From Candidatus Zipacnadia bacterium (lineage in GTDB: Bacteria > Armatimonadota > Zipacnadia > Zipacnadales > UBA5352), in assembly GCA_029821735.1 (NCBI GenBank), contig JALGSU010000001.1, forward strand, positions 1-64,000: 64,000 bases of DNA, given 5' to 3'. Position 1 is the first letter of the stretch; each line of letters opens with the position of its first letter. The position numbers were made by a program, and so were the translations under genes. Below the pieces are notes generated by a model. It worked only from the letters and a program-made list of their open reading frames with translations. It ran no database searches and was not told where the DNA came from. This document shows, in pieces, positions 7,260 to 16,180 of the stretch.

Positions 7260-9164
7260 ATGAAGCGGATAGTCGCTACCGCGGCGATTGCGGTGCTGAT
7301 GACTGGCGCGGCGTGGGCGCAGGTTGAGGGCGAGAATCTGATCGGCAACCCGGGCTTTGAGGACGCGCTCGAAGGCTGGGATGAGCGTGAGAAGCCGATC
7401 GTGCTCGATGAAGAGGTGCGCTTCACGGGACGATACGCCTGCAAGTCAGTGGGTCACGCGGAGCTGCAGTACCCGGGATTTCACTGGGTCAAGAGCGCCG
7501 ATATCCCCGCCGAGCCCAACACCATGTACCAGTTCAGCCTGATGCTGAAGGCGTCCTTCACTGAGGGGATCATATTGCCGTCGGTTCGCGAGGTGGGGGC
7601 GGACGGCAAGACGATCAGATACCATCGGGTCGCGCAGATCGAGCCGGGCGTCCACGAGTGGCGGGCTTTGAGCCGGCCCTTCAACTCCGCCCTGAAGGCC
7701 CACCATTTCCAGGTTTACCTGGTAATGCGCGATGTGATCGGGACCGCCTGGTACGATGATCTGAAGCTGGTGAAGATCACGCCGGAACCCAGACCCCCGG
7801 TGGGCACCGGTGAGGCGGTCAGCTTCCCCGGATCGGCGGGGTCGCTGGACATGCGGGTGGAATCAGTCAGCCAACTCAAGACCATGCCGCCGATCACGAT
7901 CGTGCAGACGACCGGGGCGCTGGTTCGCATCAATGAAGCGGCGGGCACGATCACGGGGTTCCAGCGCATCGGCAACGAGCGGCCGTCCTACACTATCAAG
8001 ATAGACCCGCCGCCGGCGGGCCTTGCGGTGATGCGCTCTGATGAATCAGTGTGCATCTTGGGGAACGCCGACATCGAGATCGGCATTCAGTGCGACTCGC
8101 TGGTGGCGCTGGCCGTGGGGCGGGAGACGAAGTTCACGGTCACGGGGGCCTTCGGGGGGAAGTGGACGCAGAACCAGCAGGGCCACGTGCAGGTCATTGA
8201 CGATGACGGCGGCGTGGGTGTGTACCCATATGTAGTGCCGGGCTCCGGCATCGTGAGTAGTGCCGAGCAGGAGCCCGGCGATTTGAGTCAGGGCGGATGG
8301 GAATGCAGCCATGAGATGGGCGAGGGGACGCTGCTGGGAGTGTCGATCTTCCCGCCCCGGGCCTATGACTGGGAGAAATCGTTCAATTGGCAACTGGCTC
8401 ACACTAACCACTTCCCGCCTGAGAGTGCGCTGGCGAGGTGGAGTAAGTACGTGAAGCTGGTGACGCTGCATCAGGGGATATGGGCCGGTGACCGCAGGCA
8501 GGAGCCGGTCGGACCGTACATGATTGAGGACGAGAGCGAATTCCGACGCGTGATCGCGACCTGTCACCGGCTGGGGCTGAAGCTGATCCCATACATGAGC
8601 CCGTTCTACTTCCACGACCAGAGCGTGGACGGGTTCATGGAGAGTCTGTCCGAGCGCAAGGAGGAGTATGGCTTCGATGGCACGTACTTCGACGGCCTGT
8701 ACTTCAAGGACTGGGTGAAGTCGTACGAGGTGATGCGGCGCACGCGTGAGATGTTCCCGGACGGACCGCTGTATCTGCACACGTCTTGGGGGCCGCCGGT
8801 GGGGCAGCACGACATCTGGTGCCCGTTCATCGACACGTATGCGGACATCGTGCTGCGCGGCGAGGGCCGCAAGTCCGACACCCCCGGCGACATGTACATG
8901 CGCTACGTGGCTGCCGGCTACAAGCTCTCCAACACAATCGGTCTGATGAAGGGCGCCGACTGGGAGATATCCGCGGCCGAGCAGTACAGTATCATGCTTG
9001 ACTATAACGGCCGGGCGCGCATGAGCACCTACCCGAGCCACGGCGCCGACGGCGAGTGGGTATGGCCGGGGCAGGACGGCGAGTTGACGAACGCCTGGAT
9101 CGATTCCTACTGGCCGAGGCTTCAGGCGATGCGGGCCGAGTGGGAGGCGGGGCGGCTGCCTTGA
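7260..9164 (+). CDS. Secreted glycosidase-like protein with N-terminal carbohydrate-binding-type domain (paralog 2)
   Basis: Second of two tandem paralogs, 634 aa, exported by a signal peptide ending ALMTGAAWAQ-like at about residue 20. It repeats the layout of its neighbour: an N-terminal beta module (ENLIGNPGFEDALEGW) to about residue 180, a middle beta domain containing TGALVRINEAAGTITGFQRI, matching the first protein's AAGTMTCGQRI region, and a barrel-like C-terminal half with EYGFDGTYFDGLYF near residue 470 followed by YLHTSWGPP, which matches YIHCTLNPP in paralog 1. Start ATG 7260 has GGAGG eight bases upstream; the in-frame GTG at 7245 overlaps this site. Substrate unknown; glycan hydrolysis is inferred from fold-like motifs and from the GH20 gene nearby. 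Confidence 0.65.
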   Translation: MKRIVATAAIAVLMTGAAWAQVEGENLIGNPGFEDALEGWDEREKPIVLDEEVRFTGRYACKSVGHAELQYPGFHWVKSADIPAEPNTMYQFSLMLKASFTEGIILPSVREVGADGKTIRYHRVAQIEPGVHEWRALSRPFNSALKAHHFQVYLVMRDVIGTAWYDDLKLVKITPEPRPPVGTGEAVSFPGSAGSLDMRVESVSQLKTMPPITIVQTTGALVRINEAAGTITGFQRIGNERPSYTIKIDPPPAGLAVMRSDESVCILGNADIEIGIQCDSLVALAVGRETKFTVTGAFGGKWTQNQQGHVQVIDDDGGVGVYPYVVPGSGIVSSAEQEPGDLSQGGWECSHEMGEGTLLGVSIFPPRAYDWEKSFNWQLAHTNHFPPESALARWSKYVKLVTLHQGIWAGDRRQEPVGPYMIEDESEFRRVIATCHRLGLKLIPYMSPFYFHDQSVDGFMESLSERKEEYGFDGTYFDGLYFKDWVKSYEVMRRTREMFPDGPLYLHTSWGPPVGQHDIWCPFIDTYADIVLRGEGRKSDTPGDMYMRYVAAGYKLSNTIGLMKGADWEISAAEQYSIMLDYNGRARMSTYPSHGADGEWVWPGQDGELTNAWIDSYWPRLQAMRAEWEAGRLP

Positions 9165-9176
9165 ACCGCCCGCCTC
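9144..9176. terminator. Hairpin shared by convergent genes
   Basis: GAGGCGGGGCGG (9144-9155) pairs with CCGCCCGCCTC (9166-9176) over 11 bp with one bulged G and a 10-base loop. It spans the stop codons of the two convergent genes, which are only 10 bases apart. It could end transcription from both sides, although no clear T-run follows on either strand. Confidence 0.45.
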
Positions 9177-10287
9177 AGTAGCGGCCGTATTCGGCTACGG
9201 TCTCGATCCAGGCCTGGAGGTTCTCGAGCTTCGTGTCGGACGGGACTTCATCGGCGCTGACCATGATGTAGCCGCCGCCCTCCATCGCCTCGTCGAGGCA
9301 GCGACGGGCTTCGCGGCGGGCGTCCTCAGCCGAGCCCATCGCCAGTATGAGGCAGTCGAAGTTGCCCATGACGCAAGTGTCGCGACCGTAGAGTCGGCGG
9401 GCATCGGCGAGTGAGATGTCGCCCTCGTTGGGCTCGAAGGTCTCGATGAAATGCGGACCGGCCTTCATCATCGCGGGGAGCAACTCGCGGATGCGCCCGA
9501 GCGTGTAGAAGCCGACGAACTTGCCCGGCACTGCGCGCACCATCTCGCACACAAGCTGCATCTCCGGAAGCACAAACTCCTCGAACATGGCCGGGCTCAT
9601 GTGTGAGCCGGTGGCCCAGCAGATGTCAAGCCAGCCGACCTCGTTTGGTGAGGCGAGGAAGGCCTCCACGTTGCGCTTGACGACCTGAAGCTGGACCTCG
9701 ATGACCTCGTGAATGAGTTCGGGGATGTCGTAGAGGTCGAAGAGCAACTCCTCCATGCCACGCTGAGCGCCGATGGCTCCGTAGACGCCGCCAATAGCCA
9801 CGCTGGGCACGCCATCCTCGCCCATCAACTCCCAGGCCTCCTGCGCGGTCGCGAACCAGGGAGCGGTGGCGCGAGAGAACCAGTCCTCGGCCATGGCCAT
9901 GAAGGTGCGCCAGTCTTCGTGGGTCTTGATCGGGTACTCGGTGCGCTTGCCGCAGACGGGGTCGTGGGGGATCATGCCCGCCACGTCCACGGCTCGCCAG
10001 TCGCAGCCGGGACCGGTGGTGAGCGTCTCGGTAACCCGGTAGGGCCCGTTCTCCTCAAGCACGTTGACCTCGTCGTGCCACGGGCTCTCGCCCTCGGTGC
10101 CATAGCCGATGCCGATGGGGCCGCGGAAGTGCGTGGAGCCGAGCATCTGGTGGACCTCGAAGACAGCCTTCCAGTCAGTGCGCCCGAGCAGCACGTTGGC
10201 GTAGCGATGGTGGATGAGCGGCGCAACCGGGACGACGTCAGGGGTCTCAAGACGCAGCGCGGTCAGGAACGCCTCTTTGCGGGTCAT
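9175..10287 (-). CDS. Uroporphyrinogen decarboxylase (URO-D) superfamily protein
   Basis: 370-aa URO-D-fold protein. The superfamily includes heme-pathway HemE and the MtaA/CmuA-type corrinoid methyltransferases, plus many uncharacterised catabolic members. Family features are the N-terminal MTRKEAFLTALRLETPDVVPV, the central VGWLDICWATGSHMSPAMFEEFVLP, and the end GGYIMVSADEVPSDTKLENLQAW. The substrate-binding Arg/Asp pattern of true HemE is not evident and the genes around it are not heme genes. It lies in a minus-strand group with a DegT aminotransferase, GH20 and a ceramidase-like protein, so a role in sugar or methoxy-compound catabolism is more likely than heme synthesis (inference). It is the last gene of the group. 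Confidence 0.8.
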   Translation of the reverse strand: MTRKEAFLTALRLETPDVVPVAPLIHHRYANVLLGRTDWKAVFEVHQMLGSTHFRGPIGIGYGTEGESPWHDEVNVLEENGPYRVTETLTTGPGCDWRAVDVAGMIPHDPVCGKRTEYPIKTHEDWRTFMAMAEDWFSRATAPWFATAQEAWELMGEDGVPSVAIGGVYGAIGAQRGMEELLFDLYDIPELIHEVIEVQLQVVKRNVEAFLASPNEVGWLDICWATGSHMSPAMFEEFVLPEMQLVCEMVRAVPGKFVGFYTLGRIRELLPAMMKAGPHFIETFEPNEGDISLADARRLYGRDTCVMGNFDCLILAMGSAEDARREARRCLDEAMEGGGYIMVSADEVPSDTKLENLQAWIETVAEYGRY

Positions 10288-10305
10288 GGTGAACCCTCCC
10301 CGTGG

Positions 10306-11547
10306 CTATGACGAAAGGTAGTGCTCGGCAACTTTGCGGAAACCGGCGGCACAATCGCGTACGTCATCATCGCCGAAGTGCTCGTGTATGCGCAAGGTGC
10401 GAAGCTGGGACATGCCAAGCTCAAGTGTCGGGCACAGGCCTGCATGGTATTCGACGGGTTGGTCGCGCCCGTAGTCGAAGGGCAGGTCGGACGAACCATA
10501 GGCGATGCGCCCGAGGAGAGCGTCGGTCATGTATAGCGGCTTGCCGATCCAATTGCCGGCGATTGGGATACCCTCGGCGAGCACCGCCTCGGCGAACTGC
10601 TCGGGGCCGACGCCGAGGACGTCTTCGTCGATGCGGATGGGAGTGGTCCAGTAGCTGTGCTCGATGCCCTCGGTGCGCTCAGGCGGATGGACGCCGGGGA
10701 TGCCTGCGATCAGTTCGCAGAACAGGTCGCCGAGGCGCTGGCGCTGGCTGACAATCCATTCGAGGCGCTGGAGCTGGGCGAGGAGGACTGCGCCCTGGAA
10801 CTCGGTCATGCGGTAGCACGGGCCGATGAACGCGTAGTGCAGCCGGTACTTGCGATCGGCGGTCCAATCGCATCCCTTGTCGACGTAGACCGTGGCGCGT
10901 CGGCCCAACTCTTCGTCATTGATGATGGTGCAGCCGCCATCGCCGCACTGCAGATGCTTGGAGTCCTGGAAGCTGAAGGTGCCCATGTCGCCGATGGTGC
11001 CCGCCAGTCGGCCCTTGTGGCGGGTCAGGTGCGCCTGGGCACAGTCTTCGATGACGGGCAGGCCGTGGGCGTCGGCGATGGCCATGATGCGGTCCATGTC
11101 TGCAGGTTGGCCGAAGCAGTGCACCGCGATGATGGCTGCGGTCTTGTCGGTGATTTTGCGTTCGATGTCATCGGGGTCGAGGTTGAATGTGCCAAGCTGC
11201 ACGTCCGCGAAGACCGGGATGCAGTTGCACTGGATGATGGGCGCGACTGTGCCCATGTCGGAGAGGGCGGTGGTGATGATCTCCGAGCCGGGCTCGGGGT
11301 TGATTGCGCCGATCGCGACGTGGATGGCGCTGGTGCCGGATGTCGAGCAGACGGCATGGCTGACGCCGTATAGTTCGCTCCAGCGTCGCTCGAACTCGTG
11401 GACTTTTGTGCCAAGCGGGAAGAACGCGTTCTGGCTGTCGAGCACCTCGAGAAGCTGGCGCTCGTCCTCAGGGCCGAAGAGTGTGCGCTGAGGGAATTCG
11501 TCAGTGCGGATCGGCGTGCCGCCGTCGATGGCCAGTGTCTCGGACAT
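10306..11547 (-). CDS. DegT/DnrJ/EryC1/StrS-family PLP aminotransferase
   Basis: 413-aa fold-type I PLP enzyme. Relatives transaminate keto-sugars (nucleotide-linked or free), or dehydrate them, for making or breaking down unusual sugars. The PLP-binding lysine is Lys197 in FSFQDSKHLQCGDGG, and the pyridine-contacting Asp168 is in PVIEDCAQAH. The opening MSETLAIDGGTPIRT is typical of the AHBA/StrS subgroup that begins LAIxGGxPVR. It starts 24 bases after the GH20 remnant and ends 18 bases before the URO-D gene, so co-transcription is likely. No nucleotide-sugar pathway genes are nearby, so a catabolic or scyllo-inositol/aminosugar-type role is possible but unproven. Confidence 0.85.
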   Translation of the reverse strand: MSETLAIDGGTPIRTDEFPQRTLFGPEDERQLLEVLDSQNAFFPLGTKVHEFERRWSELYGVSHAVCSTSGTSAIHVAIGAINPEPGSEIITTALSDMGTVAPIIQCNCIPVFADVQLGTFNLDPDDIERKITDKTAAIIAVHCFGQPADMDRIMAIADAHGLPVIEDCAQAHLTRHKGRLAGTIGDMGTFSFQDSKHLQCGDGGCTIINDEELGRRATVYVDKGCDWTADRKYRLHYAFIGPCYRMTEFQGAVLLAQLQRLEWIVSQRQRLGDLFCELIAGIPGVHPPERTEGIEHSYWTTPIRIDEDVLGVGPEQFAEAVLAEGIPIAGNWIGKPLYMTDALLGRIAYGSSDLPFDYGRDQPVEYHAGLCPTLELGMSQLRTLRIHEHFGDDDVRDCAAGFRKVAEHYLSS

Positions 11548-11571
11548 GATGCACCTCCGTGGCAGTGGTCA

Positions 11572-14438
11572 TTAGTCTCGGATGATGAGCCAGACGTCGC
11601 CGTTCGATTCTACGCCACCCTTCGAGCGCATGGAACCGACGACCTCGTACTTTGTGCCTTCGGTGATTGCTTCCAGTGTGAACTCATACGTATTGTCCCG
11701 ACTGCCGCTGCCAGCCCAGCCAACGTGATCATCGGCAGCGATCTGCTCGCCATCGGCGAGGAGAATGGTACGGTTGATGTGCACGCCGTGCGAGCCGCGC
11801 GTGTATTCCCACTCGACGGTGAACTCGCAGGGCCGGGTCAGGTACGGTGTGATGTCCAGGCGGATCTCGACGCCATCCTCAGCCATCATCTCCGGAGTCC
11901 AGGTGGCGATCTTCACGTAGGTGCCGGAGTAGAAGCCGAACTGCTCGCCGGGGGGGAGCTTAATGATCTCGCCGGCGCGGACGCCGGTGGCGAGTTGCCC
12001 GATCTCGTCGGCGATGGCCAGGAACTCCTCGCGCTGGGCGGCTATTTTAGTCGCATCGCCACGGTCGGCGCCCAGGACATCGGCTGCGCGGGTGTAGAGT
12101 TCGAGCAGGGGGGAGAGTTCCTCGGCGAGCGCAGTCATCCGGGTGGCGATGTCCGCGAGCGCTGTGGCAGAGGCACCCGGGTCATCGGGCAGGGCATCGC
12201 CTGCGGTCTGCCAGTCGGCGGTGGCGGCTTCGAGCGCCTGGAGCTTGTGTCCGACGAAAGCATAGGCGCGGAGGGCGGCCCCCACGTAGTCGAACATGTC
12301 GGCTGCAGAGCGGCTTCGCTTGCGGCAGCGATGTCGGGGGCGGCATCGGTGAAGCGGGCGTCCTTGATCGCGTACTGCAGCCGGCAGCGGCGGGGGGAGA
12401 GGCGGAATGCCTCCGCCATGCCACGCGCGTCGTGACAGATGGCCGCAGGACCCTCGCGGGGCCAGGGCTCGATGATGGCCGCGTCGAGTTCCTCACCTGC
12501 ATCGGGGCGGGTGTCGCCGTGCCACAGAGCGGCGTAACGGCGCAGGTAATCAGTCACCGGCGTGGCACCGAGCGACCAGGCACATTCGGCGGCGTAGACC
12601 ATGCCGGGGATGGAGTTGGCGACGATGCCACCGTTGCGCCACTCCCAGGTTGTGGTCATGCAGCCCTCGACGCCGCGTTCGTTGCCGGCGCGGTGGAAGC
12701 CGCGGATGCCTCGCCAGGTGGTGCGGTAGTCGGGCCAGATGCGCGAGAAGCAGACGACTGCGGCGGAGACCCAGCAGTCCTGGAAGCCGAGGTCCTGATA
12801 CTGCTCGATCTGCGGGTAGGTGGACGGACCGTGGTAGATCCACTCGGTCGGGATACAATCCTTCTCCAGCATATCTATGTACTTAATGCTCATGTAGGAG
12901 AGTTCTTCGGTAGGGCCTCGGTGTGAAGGCCAGAAAAGCATGGTGCGCCCGTACTTCTTGCATAGAGCGTTGAGGCGGTTCATGTGCTCAGCGTAGAGTT
13001 CGCCGACGGGCCTGGCCGCGCAGCGCTCGCACTTGCCGAAGCCCATCTCGAACTCGTCGCCGCCGACATGGAAGTATTCGGCGTACGGAAACTGCTCGGA
13101 GAGTTCGGCGAAGACGTTGTCGAGGAACTCCCAGACCTCAGGCTCGGAGGTGCAGAATACCCACGCGCCACCGGCCTCGCGCAGGTTCGCCAGCTCGTCG
13201 GCGCGCAGGACTGCGCCGGCATGGCCGAGGGACTCGAACTGCGGCACAAGCTGCATCCGGTACTGGTGTGCATGCTCGGAGAGGAGTCTGGCTTTCTCGG
13301 GTGTGAAGGTGCCCTCGCGGCCGAGGAACGGGTAGCGCTCGAAGCGGTAATCGTTCTCGCCATAGACCACGAGCATGTTGAGCTTGCAGCGGGCGAGATC
13401 GCGGATGACGCGCTTCCACCAGTCGACCTCGACCGTCTGGGCGCGCGCGACGTCATACTGCAGGCCGCGGATCGGGTATGCGGGCCAGTCGGCCATGCGA
13501 CAGTGGGGCAGAGCGCCCGCGACGGTGGTGAGTTGGGCGATGGTCTGGGCGGCGTAGAAGAGCCCGTCGCCATCGGCGGCCCAGGCGTGGACGCCGTCGG
13601 TCACCTCGAGCAGGTACGCGCCGGCGAGGCGCTCGATGTCGAGACCGAGGCGCTTGGCCTCAAGATGCAGGCGGCCCGACGAGACCATCTCGAGAACGAT
13701 GTCGGGGGCATCGGCGCCGATTGACGGTTTGAGGCCGGCGCGGTCGGCGAGCTGCTCGGCGAGGTCTCTGGCGGCGAAGCGATCGTCTTGGGGGACGTCG
13801 CCGAGGATGCCGATGCGTGGCCGGGGCGGAAGTTGCAGGTCACCATCGTCGAGGAGAATGGTCTGAGGCATCGGTATCACAGCGATGCCACGATCGCGCA
13901 TGGCCTCGGTGGCGCGTATGGCGGCGAGGATCTCGGGTGTCGCAGTGACGAAGGTGGCGTTCAGCTCGCGGCGGCCGGGATTGCTGCGGTAGAGTGTCCA
14001 GTCATCGCCGTCGACGATGCCGGTGGCGAAGATATCGAGCCAGCCGCGCGCGCGATCGTCAGCGGTGACAATCTCACTGACGTCAATAGGGTCGCGGTTG
14101 GAGGCGTTCCAGACGTCACCGTTGTCGATGATCGGGCCCTCGTGAATGACGGGACCATCCTCGGCGTCGCGGCGCACGATGAGCCGATACGAAGCGCCCT
14201 TGCCAGTGTAGGCGACGATATTGCTCAGGTTGATCGAGTAGGCGAGCAGGTCATCAGCGGGCACTGGAAAGCGGATATGGACGAAGGTACCGGAAGGGAG
14301 CTCACCCAGGTGGCCGTCGCCGATGGGCGTGGGATCGATGGCGGGTCGGGTGACGCCAAGGTCGGACCATGTGCCACCGACCTGTGCAGATGCAACGCAA
14401 CAAGCTGCGAGCATGATCAGAACGCAGGTGCTACGCAT
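11572..14438 (-). pseudogene. GH20 beta-N-acetylhexosaminidase, frame broken near 12300
   Basis: Secreted family 20 hexosaminidase that would remove terminal N-acetyl-hexosamines. Signal peptide MRSTCVLIMLAACCVASA at the start; beta domain to about residue 300; catalytic barrel about 320-640 with the family Asp-Glu pair at 461-462 in FHVGGDEFEMG. The frame from ATG 14438 runs on past 12300 but loses sensible coding there. The natural continuation, MFDYVGAALRAYAFVGHK, lies one frame back (11572 to about 12300) and forms a helical plus beta C-terminal region ending VWLIIRD. A single-base deletion, real or an assembly error, explains this; no slippery heptamer was seen. The catalytic half is intact, so a truncated enzyme could still be made. 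Confidence 0.75.
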
Positions 14439-14470
14439 GGTCACCAGCTCCCTCGGGCAGCGGAACGTTG

Positions 14471-15766
14471 TCAGGCCAGCGACTCGAGCAAGCGGACGGA
14501 TGCGTCGACGATCATGTCTCCGGCTTCGGGCACCGATCGACTGCCCCGGCAGAGCGTTGGCTCGTAGCCACCCTTCTCGATGGCCTCGGCGGTGGGGATG
14601 TAGCCGATGTTGCCGTTGGCAAGCGAGACGAACATGGTGTCGGCGAAGGGCGAGCGCTGCTTGGTCGACAGCCCGAAATCGCAGAACATCTGGCCCGGGC
14701 TGGAGGCGATGGCCAGATCGCCGATGCGGATACACTTGACTTCACACCGGGCGGCGCCCACCTCATCAATGTACTGCTGCAGAAGGACGCGCTCGCGGGC
14801 AAAGATGACTTCGTGGTCGGTCGACGGCCAGCCGCTGGTCTCAAGAAGTTCGCGATCGGCTGCGAGCTGATCCGGGTCGGGAACGCGGAAGGGCATGTCG
14901 ATAATCTCGGCGGCGATGGCCAGGGCGGGGTCGTCGGTCCAGTGCATGTCGGCGAGGAGCTTGAGGCTTTCGCCAGCGAGTGCACGGGCGAAGCGTTCGA
15001 CGCCGGCCTCGCCTTTCTGGGGCTGGTCGGAGAGCTTGTTGACCTGGGTGACGTCGCCCATCGCGCCATTGAGGAAGACCATGGTCCCGCCCGTGAGCGC
15101 CTGCATGGTGCGGCGCCATGCGCCGGGATAGCCGGCGGCGAAACGTCGGCCGCCCATGATGGTGGTGTGGCAGGTGAAGTTACCGATGAATCCGAGAATG
15201 TCTTCGTCGAGGTCCCGGGCGGCGAGCAGCAGCACCTGCGGATCGCTCGGACCGGCGTTGTCGAGAACATCAGGATCAGTGGGATCGGCGTGGGTTCTGT
15301 GAGTGCCGTCGCGCAGGACCCATCGGCGGTTCCATCCGAGGCCCTCGGCGCAACCGGCCGCCCAGCCAAGTTGGGCCGGGACCATGCGCGAATGAGCTTC
15401 GGCGATTGCACTGGCAATTTGGCGAACGACGTGGGCGCGGTACTGTGGGTCGGAATCGGTGCCGAGCACATCGTTGGCAGGGCCGCCACTGTGGACGTGA
15501 CTGGTGGCGACAAGGACGTTCTCGGCGGGAATGCCGCAGGTTTCTTCAGCGATGGCGCGTGCCTCGAGGACGTCCTCGGTTTTGAGCGAGACCGCATCGA
15601 CGCCGACGAGCGCGAGCGTGAGGTCGTCGCCGGCGATGACGGCCGCGGAGATCTCGAGGGGATCGTGGATGCCGGTGGAGGGGCTGGCGACGAAGCCACC
15701 AGGGATATTGGCGCCAACGGGTGGGGTGATATCGGTTGTGAAGAAGCCTGCGTGGGTCACGGTCAT
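14471..15766 (-). CDS. Neutral/alkaline ceramidase-like protein
   Basis: 431-aa protein resembling the N-terminal catalytic domain of neutral ceramidases, zinc amidases that release fatty acid from ceramide; many bacterial members have unknown substrates. Family signatures include the opening AGFFTTDITPPVG, the metal-site-like TSHVHSGGP (about residues 90-98), NFTCHTTIMGG, and FLNGAMGDVTQ. No signal peptide is present with the chosen start ATG 15766, which is preceded by GGGAGG; the in-frame start at 15901 adds 45 residues with no hydrophobic core. It is the first gene of the minus-strand glycan/lipid group that ends with the URO-D gene. True ceramidase activity is uncertain because the C-terminal immunoglobulin-like domain of classical enzymes is absent. 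Confidence 0.7.
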   Translation of the reverse strand: MTVTHAGFFTTDITPPVGANIPGGFVASPSTGIHDPLEISAAVIAGDDLTLALVGVDAVSLKTEDVLEARAIAEETCGIPAENVLVATSHVHSGGPANDVLGTDSDPQYRAHVVRQIASAIAEAHSRMVPAQLGWAAGCAEGLGWNRRWVLRDGTHRTHADPTDPDVLDNAGPSDPQVLLLAARDLDEDILGFIGNFTCHTTIMGGRRFAAGYPGAWRRTMQALTGGTMVFLNGAMGDVTQVNKLSDQPQKGEAGVERFARALAGESLKLLADMHWTDDPALAIAAEIIDMPFRVPDPDQLAADRELLETSGWPSTDHEVIFARERVLLQQYIDEVGAARCEVKCIRIGDLAIASSPGQMFCDFGLSTKQRSPFADTMFVSLANGNIGYIPTAEAIEKGGYEPTLCRGSRSVPEAGDMIVDASVRLLESLA

Positions 15767-15882
15767 CGTCCTCCCGGGGCAATGCGTTTCGCTGAAAATC
15801 ACGTGGGGGTTCGCAGTTGACGCGGCGATTCCCTCTGTACGGCCGGAAATGGCGAGGTTTTCTGGAGTTTCGAAGGGTTTGC

Positions 15883-15911
15883 TTGCGGATTGGCTCAGCA
15901 TTTGGTATCAT
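15883..15911 (+). promoter_or_regulatory. Predicted promoter of the structured RNA upstream of rarA
   Basis: TTGCGG (15883-15888) and TATCAT (15906-15911) are 17 bases apart, and TGG directly before the -10 makes it an extended -10. The expected start site, seven bases downstream of the -10 box, is G15918, which is also the first base of the long closing stem of the RNA described next. Confidence 0.6.
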
Positions 15912-15917
15912 CTTTGT

Positions 15918-16125
15918 GACGAGGCGCGCCCTGCGACTCACGTGATATCCTACAAGTCTTGAGCCAACACTCGCTTGTAGGGAGCCCGGCTCTGCTCGTG
16001 ACGTGACGCTCCTCGGTGGACCTTCGGGTTCACTCATGGAGGAACACAACACCGGCAGGAGGGCCCCCACCTTCTGTTGGGGTTCAAAGACCCCCTGGGT
16101 GCACGGCTTCCGCGGGGCCCTCGTC
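15918..16125 (+). ncRNA. ssrS: Structured RNA, candidate 6S RNA (ssrS)
   Basis: The 414-base gap before rarA holds no protein gene but a well-organised fold. The ends pair: GACGAGG (15918-15924) with CCTCGTC (16119-16125), then GCCCTGCG (15928-15935) with CGCGGGGC (16111-16118), then CGTG (15941-15944) with CACG (16102-16105). Inside are a CCTACAAG/CTTGTAGG hairpin (15949-15981), a GGGAGCCC/GGGCCCCC helix (15980-15987 with 16061-16068) capped by a GTGGACC-TTCG-GGTTCAC tetraloop hairpin (16016-16033), and a GGGG/CCCC hairpin (16079-16094). A T-rich stretch follows the closing stem. A long closing stem, open centre and capped inner arm, about 200 nt, and position next to rarA fit 6S RNA, which binds RNA polymerase. 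No covariance search was run, so identity is provisional. Confidence 0.55.
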
Positions 16126-16180
16126 ATCTTTGCTTTTGTGCACCGCGCAGCCACTACCCCCGACGCAACCGGCCTGGATA

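Noticed and set aside
9175-10287. URO-D gene considered as hemE.
   Set aside because: No heme genes are nearby and the N-terminal HemE substrate motifs are not evident; a catabolic URO-D relative fits better.
11398-15820. Long plus-strand frames opposite the DegT, GH20 and ceramidase-like genes.
   Set aside because: No recognisable domains or ribosome sites, and strong family motifs lie on the minus strand.
16079-16094. GGGGTTCAAAGACCCC looked like a tRNA or tmRNA T-arm.
   Set aside because: The loop is 8 rather than 7 bases, no acceptor stem or CCA end follows, and the element fits as a side hairpin of the larger structured RNA.
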